Shown here: piece after piece, positions 38,366 through 47,847 of the stretch | How the letters are laid out: each line of letters begins with the position of its first letter | How positions within the stretch are numbered: the stretch's first letter is position 1 | Source: an uncultured Sphingomonadaceae bacterium | GTDB lineage: Bacteria; Pseudomonadota; Alphaproteobacteria; Sphingomonadales; Sphingomonadaceae | DNA: 64,000 bases | NCBI GenBank assembly: GCA_947493215.1 | Contig: CANLQE010000001.1 | Location: 868,001-932,000 of the forward strand | Direction: 5' to 3' | Program-made: the position numbers and the translations under genes | Notes under the pieces: model-generated | Told to the model about the DNA's origin: nothing | The model's input: the letters and a program-made list of their open reading frames with translations, nothing else | Database searches by the model: none

Positions 38366-38917
38366 TCAAGCTGCCGATGGTTCACCAATGGCTTTGAGCG
38401 GGCGGACGACCATATCGCCGCGATCCGCAGCGCAATGGCTGCCGCCGGAGGCATGATTTTTAAGCTCGGCCTCATCAATCCAGCACAAATCATCCAGGCC
38501 TAAAACCCTGTCATCATGAGCGCGCAATGTGATTCGGCTGATGGGTTGACGGTCTTTCGCATCGGCCAAAACAGGGTTTGACGGCACGCCGGTTTCCCAT
38601 TTTTCACCCCATTGCCGAATGGCGACGATGACGGACAATAAGTCAGCGCCTTTGTCGGTCAGGCGATATTCGACCTTGCGTTTGTCATGATCACACGGGC
38701 GGCGAGACATGATACCTGCCTCAACAAGCCGGGTGAGGCGGTTGGCCAATATGTTGCGCGCAATACCGATTTCCGACAGGAAATCTTCAAAATGACGCAC
38801 ACCATTGAATGAAGCGCGCAAGATCATGAAGCACCAGCGCTCCCCGATAACTTCAAGAGAAACAGGTAGTGAGCATCCTGCTCCGAGTTCTGCGAGATTT
38901 TCCGTCAATTTATCCAT
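38366..38917 (-). CDS. HxlR family transcriptional regulator
   Basis: GCSLPVSLEVIGERWCFMILRASFNGVRHFEDFLSEIGIARNILANRLTRLVEAGIM. Confidence 0.9.
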   Translation of the reverse strand: MDKLTENLAELGAGCSLPVSLEVIGERWCFMILRASFNGVRHFEDFLSEIGIARNILANRLTRLVEAGIMSRRPCDHDKRKVEYRLTDKGADLLSVIVAIRQWGEKWETGVPSNPVLADAKDRQPISRITLRAHDDRVLGLDDLCWIDEAELKNHASGGSHCAADRGDMVVRPLKAIGEPSAA

Positions 38918-39088
38918 GAGCTTTACCTAGACCAGTTTTCAACAATCCCAAAAAAAAATATAAGTTTTTAGTTGCAACTTAAAACCTAATTTATTAAGTA
39001 CTGATTCGCAACCTAAATTGCAAGCCGGTTTTTCTCCCCAGAGCGTCGGCGCAAATGAAAGGTTCAATCGACTAGAAAGGAAATCAAA

Positions 39089-39418
39089 ATGCTTCTCTCC
39101 CAAAGCCCACTTCGCAACATAGCTCTGCTGTTTGTTGCTATTCTAACCACGACGCTGATTTTTACTGCCAGCGCGGCCAACGCCCGAAGCAAGACTGTGG
39201 CTTACACCGCTGAGTTGCAGCAACCTGTCGAGGCATCGAAACATATCATCAGAGGCACGGTGATCCATTGTGCCGGTACCGAGTGTAAAGGCGCCAAAAG
39301 CAGCTCATCTGTAAAATCGGTATGTGCCAAATTATCCCGGAAAGTCGGTCCGATCACTTCCTTTACCTACAAAGGCGAGGCGATGGACGACGATGCGCTA
39401 GCCAAATGCAACGGTTAA
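39089..39418 (+). CDS. Small secreted CC_3452-like family protein
   Basis: Signal peptide, IIRGTVIHCAGTECKGAKSSSSVKSVCAKLSRKVGPITSFTYKGEAMDDDALAKCN. Confidence 0.68.
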   Translation: MLLSQSPLRNIALLFVAILTTTLIFTASAANARSKTVAYTAELQQPVEASKHIIRGTVIHCAGTECKGAKSSSSVKSVCAKLSRKVGPITSFTYKGEAMDDDALAKCNG

Positions 39419-39521
39419 TGAAGGGCCAGCGGGGCGGCTGACAAACCGCCACGGAATAGTTTTTACGACCAGCCCACTCAATCCCGTTACGGCCACGCAA
39501 ATGGCCCGGTTGGTCAAACTC

Positions 39522-39578
39522 TAGCGTTGAAGCTCTGCCTTTCACCCTCGAAGGCATTGTCTTCAACGCTATTTTTTT
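39522..39578 (+). terminator. Long rho-independent terminator/attenuator hairpin upstream of relA/spoT
   Basis: TAGCGTTGAAG...CTTCAACGCTA (11-bp perfect) with inner GCCTT/AAGGC and TTTTTTT tail. Confidence 0.8.
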
Positions 39579-39614
39579 GTTGCCCCTGCAGGCAAAGCCA
39601 GACAGTTTGTACAA

Positions 39615-41705
39615 GTGTTACGTCAATATGAACTTGTCGAGCGGGTGCGCAGCTACGACCCGGAAGCGGATGAAGATCTGATCAACCGCGCTTATGTTTT
39701 TTCGGTGCAAAAACATGGCAGCCAGAAACGCGCCAGTGGTGATCCGTATTTCAGTCATCCGATCGAAGTCGCGGGGTTAATGACCGATCTCAAACTCGAT
39801 CAGCAGACGATTGTAACAGCCTTGCTGCATGATACTGTCGAAGACACGCTGACCACTACTGAGGAGATTGAAAAGCTGTTCGGGGCGGACATTGCCCGAT
39901 TGGTGGATGGCGTAACCAAATTGTCTAAGATTGAAGCGCAGACAGATAACGAGCGCGCGGCTGAGAATTTGCGCAAATTCTTGCTCGCGATGTCCGACGA
40001 TATCCGAGTGCTTTTAGTGAAACTGGCCGATCGGCTGCACAATATGCGGACGTTGCATTTCATCAAGAACGAAGAAAAGCGTCGACGCATCGCTCATGAA
40101 ACCATGGATATTTATGCGCCGTTGGCTGAGCGGATCGGCATGTACGAATATATGCGCGAGATGCAACTGCTCGCCTTCAGTCATTTGGAACCTGAGGCTT
40201 ATGAGACGATTACCGGTCGCCTCGACACGATCACCAAGGGGGATGAGGGGCAGGTTCATAAAATTGCCCGGTCATTGGAAAAGACGCTGGCAGCTGGCGG
40301 ACTGGCCGCAGAGATTAGCGGGCGGGAAAAGCACCCCTATTCGATCTGGCGCAAAATGCAGGAGCGTCATGTCAGCTTTGAACAACTGACCGACATCATG
40401 GCGTTTCGGGTGATTACCGACAATAGCGCGGAATGCTATCGCGCGCTGGGTATCCTGCATCAAAAATGGAAGATGGTCCCGGGGCGGTTTAAAGATTATA
40501 TTTCGACGCCAAAACGTAACGGCTATCAATCGCTGCACACAACGGTAATGCACGGCAACAACATGCGTGTGGAAATACAGATTCGCTCGGAACGCATGCA
40601 CCGCGACAATGAATATGGGCTGGCGGCGCACTGGGCTTACAAACAGGGCGACGGTCCGGATGGACAGGCCGGCTGGATCCGCGATCTCATCGAAATTCTT
40701 GATCATGCCGAAGATGCCGAAGAGCTGCTGGAAAATACCAAGCTGGCTATGTATCAGGACCGGATATTTGCTTTCACGCCCAACGGCGCGTTGCTGCAGA
40801 TGCCACGGGGATCAACGACAGTCGATTTCGCCTATGCGGTGCATACCGATCTTGGCAATCAGGCGGTCGGAGCCAAGGTCAACGGACGTCATGTTCCGCT
40901 GCGGACCCAGCTTACCAATGGCGATGTTGTCGAAATCCTGAAATCCGATGGTCAGGAACCACAGCCCGGCTGGCTGTCCTTTGTCATCACGGGCAAGGCG
41001 CGCGCTGCGATCCGCCGGTTCGTGCGCCACAAAGAGCGCGATGAAATTGTCGAAATCGGCACCAAACTCTATGATGAGATTGTCCAACGCCTGCCAGGTA
41101 AAGTCGGTAAAAAGGCCATGAAAGCGGCGCTGAAACGTCTGAATCTCGAGGATGACGATGAGTTGATGATTTCTATTGGCACGCGAGAGCTCAGCGATCG
41201 GGAGGTTATGGAAGCGCTTATGCCCGGTAGCGTCAACGACAATGATGATGACCGGGAATGGCCAGAGCAGGACAGGGCCATTTCGATCAAAGGCCTGACC
41301 CCCGGTGTTGCGTTTGACTTGGCTGAATGCTGCCACCCTGTTCCCGGCGATCGCATTGTCGGCCTGCGCCGAAGCGGCGCGAATGTAGAGGTTCATGCTA
41401 TTGATTGCCTGCAACTCGCGGACGGCGTTGATGCTGACTGGGTAGATCTCAGCTGGGGCACCGAAACCGATGGCGCCGCAGCCCGGATGATGGTGGTGCT
41501 CCATAACAAGCCTGGTACGCTGGCCGAAATGGCGGGAATTTTTGGTTTTCACAATGCCAATATCCTGCGACTGCGCATGACCAACCGCGATGCGCCCTTT
41601 CACACGTTTGAGGTCGATCTCGAAGTGCATAATGTCCACCATCTGATGCGGATATTGTCGGCACTCAGAGCTTCAGAGGCTGTCGCGCAGGCGGAGCGGC
41701 TTTAG
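39615..41705 (+). CDS. spoT: Bifunctional (p)ppGpp synthetase/hydrolase RelA/SpoT
   Basis: LLHDTVEDTLTT HD motif; RFKDYISTPKRNGYQSLHTTV synthetase motif; TGS and ACT domains. GTG start. Confidence 0.96.
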   Translation: MLRQYELVERVRSYDPEADEDLINRAYVFSVQKHGSQKRASGDPYFSHPIEVAGLMTDLKLDQQTIVTALLHDTVEDTLTTTEEIEKLFGADIARLVDGVTKLSKIEAQTDNERAAENLRKFLLAMSDDIRVLLVKLADRLHNMRTLHFIKNEEKRRRIAHETMDIYAPLAERIGMYEYMREMQLLAFSHLEPEAYETITGRLDTITKGDEGQVHKIARSLEKTLAAGGLAAEISGREKHPYSIWRKMQERHVSFEQLTDIMAFRVITDNSAECYRALGILHQKWKMVPGRFKDYISTPKRNGYQSLHTTVMHGNNMRVEIQIRSERMHRDNEYGLAAHWAYKQGDGPDGQAGWIRDLIEILDHAEDAEELLENTKLAMYQDRIFAFTPNGALLQMPRGSTTVDFAYAVHTDLGNQAVGAKVNGRHVPLRTQLTNGDVVEILKSDGQEPQPGWLSFVITGKARAAIRRFVRHKERDEIVEIGTKLYDEIVQRLPGKVGKKAMKAALKRLNLEDDDELMISIGTRELSDREVMEALMPGSVNDNDDDREWPEQDRAISIKGLTPGVAFDLAECCHPVPGDRIVGLRRSGANVEVHAIDCLQLADGVDADWVDLSWGTETDGAAARMMVVLHNKPGTLAEMAGIFGFHNANILRLRMTNRDAPFHTFEVDLEVHNVHHLMRILSALRASEAVAQAERL

Positions 41706-41777
41706 TTCCATCAGTGATGGCCACAGCGCGTAAAAGCGATTGCGTGGTTTTCATTCCCCGCAATCGCCATATTCAGT

Positions 41778-42086
41778 CTACTTTACGCAATATTTGCCAG
41801 AGGCTTTCAATCCGCCAGAGCAACTGCCGCTTTTCACTTCGGCATAGTCGCCTTTGTCGCCCACGCAGTAATTGCTGGAAGCTTTGAAGCCGGTTGGACA
41901 AGAACCGATTTTGGTAATGGCCACTTTTCCAGAGCTAGACTTACAGCTGCTTCCTGAGGCTTTGAAGCCGCTCGGGCAGCTGCCGTCTTTGGCGACGCTG
42001 GTGCTGCTCGATTGCGCAAAAGCGGTGGGGAGGTAAAGGCCGGATGTTGCGATCACGGCGGCTGCGAACATAGTAAAGCTTTTCAT
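41778..42086 (-). CDS. Small secreted protein with three Cys-containing GSCPxGFKASxxYC repeats
   Basis: Signal peptide then DGSCPSGFKASGSSCK / IGSCPTGFKASSNYCV / SGSCSGGLKASGKYCV. Confidence 0.7.
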   Translation of the reverse strand: MKSFTMFAAAVIATSGLYLPTAFAQSSSTSVAKDGSCPSGFKASGSSCKSSSGKVAITKIGSCPTGFKASSNYCVGDKGDYAEVKSGSCSGGLKASGKYCVK

Positions 42087-42121
42087 TGGTACTTCCTTTT
42101 CATGATGGTGAAATCTGCAAT

Positions 42122-42967
42122 TTAACGGCCCGAGGCACTGATATATTCGAAGCCGACGAGGCTTTGGCCCGTGCGCTTGTTATAATATTGGCAGTATAGT
42201 TTTTCGGTCGGTCCGCGATATTTTTCGGTGGTCCGCGCCATAAAGCTGATGCCATATTTGCCGCGTTTTTTCATGTCGGCAGAATAGGCAGACGCGCGTG
42301 ATGAATTGGTACCGGTTGCGCAATCGCTGATGCCCTGATCATTGCCGCAATGCAGTTTCATGTGCGAATCGCCGAGATATTGATCGCTATTCCAGTTCCA
42401 ATAATCGGTCACGCCAGCGCCGGGATTGTCCGAACGCACGCACTGCCATTCAAAATCATTACCTTTGTCCAAGGCTTTATATTTGGCACGATCCACTGCG
42501 AAATAGAGTATTTCGCGGGACTGCAGGCCCGGGGTGATGATGCAGCTTTTGCTCACCTTGCCCGGCTTGCGGTTGATAAAGCCGGTGCGCTTTTCTTTGC
42601 TAAAGCCTTGCTGGAAAGTATATTCGCCGAGATTGCCGATGGTGACTTGGGACAGCGCAAGTCCGGTACATTTGGTCTGCGATGTTAGATTGGCGGACGG
42701 CGTCCCCATTTTATAATCGGTGCGCGTGGGTGTCCGCTTGGCCGTCCGTGGGCTGTTGCTGGTGCTTCCCCGGTTGGCAAAGCCGCTGGATGACGTTCCT
42801 GCTGCGCGGTCGATAACATCCACCGCGTCATCGACTTTTTTCTTTTCTTTCTTCACCTTTTTGACGGCGCTTTTCAGCCCGCCAAACGGGTCACGCGCTT
42901 CGGCCATATGGCCGGTGGATAGAACCGCAACGCCGGCGAGCAGGTACATGCTATTTCTGAGTGTCAT
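42122..42967 (-). CDS. Secreted hypothetical protein
   Basis: MTLRNSMYLLAGVAVLSTGHMAEARDPFGGLKSAVKKVKKEKKKVDDAVDVIDRA; signal peptide, Cys-containing C-terminal domain. Confidence 0.65.
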   Translation of the reverse strand: MTLRNSMYLLAGVAVLSTGHMAEARDPFGGLKSAVKKVKKEKKKVDDAVDVIDRAAGTSSSGFANRGSTSNSPRTAKRTPTRTDYKMGTPSANLTSQTKCTGLALSQVTIGNLGEYTFQQGFSKEKRTGFINRKPGKVSKSCIITPGLQSREILYFAVDRAKYKALDKGNDFEWQCVRSDNPGAGVTDYWNWNSDQYLGDSHMKLHCGNDQGISDCATGTNSSRASAYSADMKKRGKYGISFMARTTEKYRGPTEKLYCQYYNKRTGQSLVGFEYISASGR

Positions 42968-43172
42968 TTGTAATCTCCCTTGTTTCGAGAGAGCAAATGG
43001 CGGTAAAGCTTGCGCGCGATAATATCCCATATGGGATAAACGGGCCGATGATTTGGGATCAACCCTGTGATCCATGTCACAATTGCCCTCAAACCGCGCG
43101 ATACCCGTTTACATTAAAGCAATTGCCTGTGCCAACAGACGCGCTATCAGCCACCCACAAGAATGCATTTTA

Positions 43173-44960
43173 ATGCCGACGTCTTTTCAAGCCAGGAGCA
43201 ATTTTTCAGTGAGTCGTGACATCGTCGGACGGGATGAAGATATCGTGAAATTGGCCTATTCGCTGGCTATTGGACCATATCGTTACCGTGAGATGTTCGA
43301 TCTATTGGGCACGCGGCTGGACGATGCATTGACCCGTGCAGAGGAGAAGGCGGCGGCTTCCGGCGCGACTGACCTTGATGAGACTGCGATTCGATCTGCC
43401 TTTGAGCCGCTCGTGCCGCATTTTGAAAATGCCCAATCGTTGATGGAGATGCAGGGCCGTCCGTCGAACAGCGCGAAATATTCCATGAAGATGCTGGATG
43501 CTGACAGCCATCCCTCTGCCTTGATAGGAACCGATGGCCGGATTGTTTATACCAATGGGGCAGCTGCAGAGACATTTGGATTGGCGAACGGCCAGCGCCC
43601 CGATGACGCATTGTTCGAGCGGGGTCATTTCAAAACACTTTTGTCCAACCTACAATCGCTGGACCAGTTTGAATTGAACAAAGTGATCAGCATTTTCGGC
43701 ATGGAGGGTATCGATGGCGCAGAGATGGTCAAAGTGGCGCTGACCAAGGTGCATGATTCGAACGGCAATGCGGTCGGCCATATCTCCGCCATTCACATGA
43801 GCTGGTTTCCCGATGTCGGACAACAGTTTCAATCACTGCTCAACCTGACCCCGGCGGAGCTGGAGATTACCAAAGCCATTGTCACCGGGCTGTCTCTCAG
43901 CGACCTGGCGGCCAAAAGGGGGCGATCCCTTGGTACCGTCCGGCATCAGACCAAGACGCTATTGGCCAAGCTTAATCTGCGATCTCAAACAGAGCTGGCC
44001 TGTCTCTATTCCGGCTTTTCCAAGTTTAATGTAAAAGAGCAGGGGGCGAATAAGGGCGACGGGGTCGGAGCCGGTGGACGAATAGAAAGCCGGGTTTTGT
44101 TGCGGCCCGATAGCCGGGTGCTGGACTATGAACTGGCCGGTCCGGCCAGCGGACATCCGGTGTTGTTCTTTCCCGGCTTGCTCGGCGGGATGACGGTCAC
44201 GGAAGCGATGCACCGCGTGCTGTCTCAGCATAAGTTGCGCTTGATCATGGTCTGGCGCCCGGGTCTGGCCAACAGCGGACCTGACGGTTCTGCGGGGCGC
44301 GACGGCTTTGGCCGCCATGCTGAAGACATAAAAGCATTGCTCGATGAGTTGGGTGTCAAATTCTGTCCTGTTATTGGGCATATTACCGGCGCCATGTTTG
44401 CTTATGCCATCGCTAAACACTTGTCTGGCCGGATTACCGGTGTGGTCAACATCAATGGGATTGTGCCGATGGAGCCGGGACCACATCTTGCGAAAGTCGA
44501 TCGGGCCGAACGGCTGCGCCTATATCTGATGCGCCATTTTCCCAAGATCGGCAGATTTGTTGTTCACGGTGCGTTGGCGAAGGTCGATTCTGGATATGAT
44601 CATGAATATCTCCACGCCTTTTTGGGAGATAATGACCAAGATCAGCGTACGATTGAACGCGAGGATATTCGTATCCTGTTTCGGCAGGCTTTTCAGAAGA
44701 CCACCAAACAAGGCTATGACAGTTTTACCAACGAATTGATGCTGGCAAGCAGCGATTGGCAATATTTGATCGATGATTGTCTATGTCCGGTGCACAATCT
44801 GGTTGGACAGCATAATCTCCATTATACGGCCGATGTGATGCAGGCGTTTGCGGCTGACAGAAGCAACTTTAATGTCGAGATTATCGAGAGCACCGCGCAT
44901 CTGTTGCTCTATCAACAGCCTGATCGCGTATTTGAGGCTGTGGCAGATATGGTTGCTTAG
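43173..44960 (+). CDS. LuxR-type HTH regulator fused to C-terminal alpha/beta-hydrolase-fold domain
   Basis: HTH: LTPAELEITKAIVTGLSLSDLAAKRGRSLGTVRHQTKTLLAKLNLRSQTELACL; hydrolase fold: PVLFFPGLLGGMTVTEAM...VIGHITGAMFAYAIA...ESTAHLLLYQQPDRV. Confidence 0.88.
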   Translation: MPTSFQARSNFSVSRDIVGRDEDIVKLAYSLAIGPYRYREMFDLLGTRLDDALTRAEEKAAASGATDLDETAIRSAFEPLVPHFENAQSLMEMQGRPSNSAKYSMKMLDADSHPSALIGTDGRIVYTNGAAAETFGLANGQRPDDALFERGHFKTLLSNLQSLDQFELNKVISIFGMEGIDGAEMVKVALTKVHDSNGNAVGHISAIHMSWFPDVGQQFQSLLNLTPAELEITKAIVTGLSLSDLAAKRGRSLGTVRHQTKTLLAKLNLRSQTELACLYSGFSKFNVKEQGANKGDGVGAGGRIESRVLLRPDSRVLDYELAGPASGHPVLFFPGLLGGMTVTEAMHRVLSQHKLRLIMVWRPGLANSGPDGSAGRDGFGRHAEDIKALLDELGVKFCPVIGHITGAMFAYAIAKHLSGRITGVVNINGIVPMEPGPHLAKVDRAERLRLYLMRHFPKIGRFVVHGALAKVDSGYDHEYLHAFLGDNDQDQRTIEREDIRILFRQAFQKTTKQGYDSFTNELMLASSDWQYLIDDCLCPVHNLVGQHNLHYTADVMQAFAADRSNFNVEIIESTAHLLLYQQPDRVFEAVADMVA

Positions 44961-44992
44961 GCCACCCTTTGGCGATGGATTTTATGATCGCG

Positions 44993-45910
44993 CTAAGTTG
45001 AGGGCGCGGCTTCGACAGAAACCGCATGATTTTTGCGTCGCCCCCAAGTGATTAGCCCTGTCGCGATCAGCAACTGCATCGTGCCATAGGCCAGCAAAGA
45101 AAATAGCACCATATCCCCAATTGCATCGGGCTTGCCTATAACGGCCGGGAATAAGGATGCTTTCAGCATCACCCCCAGATTAATATTTCTCACGACAACT
45201 TCCATGTTTATGGCGGTTGAATCGGCAGTGGACATGCCCACGATCCGGCACACGAGCCAACTGGCTATAGCCAATGTGAAAATCAGCAGTGCAATCAGCA
45301 ATATATTGGTCAGACCAAACATTCCGGCGTCCAGTCGGCCGGACGTTGCTGACCCTATAACGATGAAAACCAGCCCTAAAAGAGAGCCGCGAATACACCA
45401 TTTTGAGAAACTGGCCGCTGAACCGGGGAGGAAGTGGAAATAGGCCATCCCAATCGCGAGCGGCAGCAACAGCGTCAAAGCGATTTCCGACATCATATCC
45501 CCGCGAGGCATAACGAAGCTATCGGGCATATATTGGGCAATGAGCAGCTCAAGAATGAGCGGGGTCGTTACCAGACAGGCAATAGTGGTCAGGGCGGTAA
45601 TGGTGATCGACAGGGCAACATTGCCGCGCGCAAAATGGGTAAAGATGTTGGAAGTAGTCCCGCCCGGAATGGCCGCGATCAGTGCAATACCCACTGCAAC
45701 GCCGCCGACAATCCCGAAAGCTTGAATGAAAAGAAAAGCCACAAGCGGTGCGACTAATAACTGTATCGCCGAACCGCTGGTGACTGCCTTTGGCTCCAGC
45801 ACGATTTCCCGAAAATCACTGGGTGCCAGCGTCGCACCCATGCCAAGCATGGCGAGCACCAATTGAAACACAGCAAACCAATATTCGTGCTCGAGGTAGA
45901 ATATTCCCAT
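44993..45910 (-). CDS. Bile acid:sodium symporter family protein
   Basis: FQLVLAMLGMGATLAPSDFREIV; AAIPGGTTSNIFTHFARGNVALSITITALTTIACLVTTPLIL. Confidence 0.9.
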   Translation of the reverse strand: MGIFYLEHEYWFAVFQLVLAMLGMGATLAPSDFREIVLEPKAVTSGSAIQLLVAPLVAFLFIQAFGIVGGVAVGIALIAAIPGGTTSNIFTHFARGNVALSITITALTTIACLVTTPLILELLIAQYMPDSFVMPRGDMMSEIALTLLLPLAIGMAYFHFLPGSAASFSKWCIRGSLLGLVFIVIGSATSGRLDAGMFGLTNILLIALLIFTLAIASWLVCRIVGMSTADSTAINMEVVVRNINLGVMLKASLFPAVIGKPDAIGDMVLFSLLAYGTMQLLIATGLITWGRRKNHAVSVEAAPST

Positions 45911-45973
45911 AGGGTCTCCGGTTCATATTACGGCGATTTTATGCTGTCTTAGATATTGGGCTATGCTGCCCGT

Positions 45974-46840
45974 TCAGCGTTTCGGTGGGCGAGGGAATAA
46001 AACCGGTGTTCGTTTGCAATAATCGATATATTCTTGGTCATTGCCCCATTTTTTTTGACCACTGGCTTCCAGCAAAGGAATACCGCTGACCCGCGTCAGC
46101 AGGAATGTGACGAAAATGGGAGAGATGATGGTAACCCACTGCCAACCGATCAGCAGCGGCAACGACATTATCGTGACACCCGTCCAGAGGAGAATTTCGC
46201 CAAAATAATTGGGGTGCCGGGACCAGGACCAAAGGCCCACAGAAATAAATTTGCCCTTATTCTTTGGGTCCGCACGGAACGCAGATTTTTGTCGGTCGGC
46301 AACCACTTCAAACGCAAACCCCGCAAGCCAGACCATGGCACCAACGATCAGGAACCCATCGATCGGCAATCGTGTCTGGGTTGTGATAATTAACAGCGCG
46401 CTCGCACTGGTCAAAATTATCCAGACGCCCTGAATGGTCCAAACCTGAAAAAACCGCAAAGGGTCGGTTTTAATTTTATCAAACCGAACATCTTTGCCGT
46501 CCGCTTTGATACGCTGGTATAAAAAAGATCCCAGGCGCAATGCCCATATCACAACCATGAACGCCACCAGCGCCGCGCGCAGATCAAGCGGTGCTGCCAA
46601 AATGCAAGCTACGGCAATGATCGTCAAATAGGTGAGCGACCCCGTCAAATCATAATATTTTTCCGTCTTGTAGACATTGGCGGGCACAAAGGCGCACCAG
46701 TTTACTCCAAAGGCCAGCAGCCCGCACAGCAGAAATACTGATATGCTGCCAAATTGTGATCCACCCAGTCCGCCAGCGTAGGCGACAGGCAAGCCAATGA
46801 GCAAAGCTATAACGATACCGATGATGGATTTTGCGTTCAC
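45974..46840 (-). CDS. DUF1295 / steroid 5-alpha reductase-like membrane protein
   Basis: VWTIQGVWIILTSASALL; FISVGLWSWSRHPNYFGEILLWTGV. Confidence 0.92.
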   Translation of the reverse strand: MNAKSIIGIVIALLIGLPVAYAGGLGGSQFGSISVFLLCGLLAFGVNWCAFVPANVYKTEKYYDLTGSLTYLTIIAVACILAAPLDLRAALVAFMVVIWALRLGSFLYQRIKADGKDVRFDKIKTDPLRFFQVWTIQGVWIILTSASALLIITTQTRLPIDGFLIVGAMVWLAGFAFEVVADRQKSAFRADPKNKGKFISVGLWSWSRHPNYFGEILLWTGVTIMSLPLLIGWQWVTIISPIFVTFLLTRVSGIPLLEASGQKKWGNDQEYIDYCKRTPVLFPRPPKR

Positions 46841-46859
46841 GATTGGCCCCCACTATAAA
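46831..46859 (+). promoter_or_regulatory. Candidate sigma-70-like promoter
   Basis: TTGCGT-N17-TATAAA on the + strand. Confidence 0.35.
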
Positions 46860-46865
46860 TGCGTA

Positions 46866-46955
46866 GTCTGCTCCGCCTACGCTGCCGATACTGCAGGTGC
46901 CAACAGATTCTATAGCCTGTAATTGATAGCTACATTCACTGCTGTCAATTTTTTT
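46866..46955 (+). ncRNA. Candidate small RNA ending in intrinsic terminator
   Basis: Terminator AATTGATAGC-tacattcact-GCTGTCAATTTTTTT (one G-U pair) at 46921-46955 with no + strand CDS upstream; promoter-like element at 46831-46859. Confidence 0.35.
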
Positions 46956-47004
46956 GCCTACGGTATTTGGTACAGGGGGGCGTCAGTAAAAGCGTAAAGC
47001 TTGA

Positions 47005-47592
47005 CTACTGACCTAAGGCACCAGGCGGTGGGCCACCGGGGATGCCGCCTTGTTGCTGCATTTGTTGCTGCAGCGCCTGCATCTGTTCGGCCGAGATGAA
47101 ATCAATCAGGGTCACGTCGAAAATCAAAATTGAATTTGCAGGCAGGTCGGGGCCGGGGGATTGCTCGCCATAGCCGAGTTCTGACGGGATCCAGATGCGG
47201 TACTCGCCGCCTTTTTGCATGAGTTGCAAGGCTTCGGAGAAACCGGGAACCACGCCGCCGACGGGCATAGGGGTCTGTTCGTTCGCGTCAAAGACACTGC
47301 CATCGCGCAAACGGCCTTCATATTTTACCAGCGCGGTATCGGTGGCGTTTGGTGACGCGCCTTCGCCGGGCTTCAGCACTTTATATTGCAGACCAGATGC
47401 GGTTGTAATGACACCGTCTTCGTCTGCGTTTCCGGCTAGCCACTGTGCGTTAGTCGCGCCCGTTTCCACCGCATTTTGCGTACCAGCATAAGCCAGTCCG
47501 GCAGCGACCAATAAAATCAAACCCAATCCTATCCATAATTTGGCCAGTGACCCTTTTTTGATCGGCCGGATGGGAACAGTGGTTACAGACAT
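47005..47592 (-). CDS. FKBP-type peptidyl-prolyl cis-trans isomerase
   Basis: VKYEGRLRDGSVFDANEQTPMPVGGVVPGFSEALQLMQKGGEYRIWIPSELGYG. Confidence 0.95.
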   Translation of the reverse strand: MSVTTVPIRPIKKGSLAKLWIGLGLILLVAAGLAYAGTQNAVETGATNAQWLAGNADEDGVITTASGLQYKVLKPGEGASPNATDTALVKYEGRLRDGSVFDANEQTPMPVGGVVPGFSEALQLMQKGGEYRIWIPSELGYGEQSPGPDLPANSILIFDVTLIDFISAEQMQALQQQMQQQGGIPGGPPPGALGQ

Positions 47593-47640
47593 GTCGGACT
47601 ACCTATTTAGTGAAAGCCAGTATTAGAAAAGCAGACAGGC

Positions 47641-47847
47641 TTAAATCGTGCCGTCGCGTTCCATCCGCTTACGCTCCATCTTACGGGCGCGGCGTACAGC
47701 GGCCGCTTTTTCGCGTGCACGCTTTTCAGAAGGCTTTTCGTAATGCCGGCGCAATTTCATTTCGCGATAAACGCCTTCACGCTGCAATTTTTTCTTCAGC
47801 GCCCGAAGGGCTTGATCAACATTATTGTCGCGAACCATGATTTGCAT
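47641..47847 (-). CDS. rpsU: 30S ribosomal protein S21
   Basis: [56 protein letters not shown]. Confidence 0.97.
   Translation of the reverse strand: MQIMVRDNNVDQALRALKKKLQREGVYREMKLRRHYEKPSEKRAREKAAAVRRARKMERKRMERDGTI

Noticed and set aside
38935-39010. AT-rich A-tract region upstream of the HxlR gene as a mobile-element border
   Set aside because: No terminal repeats, transposase or target duplication; an ordinary AT-rich promoter is simpler.
40812-41642. 276-aa antisense ORF in relA/spoT
   Set aside because: Shadow ORF of a confidently assigned gene.
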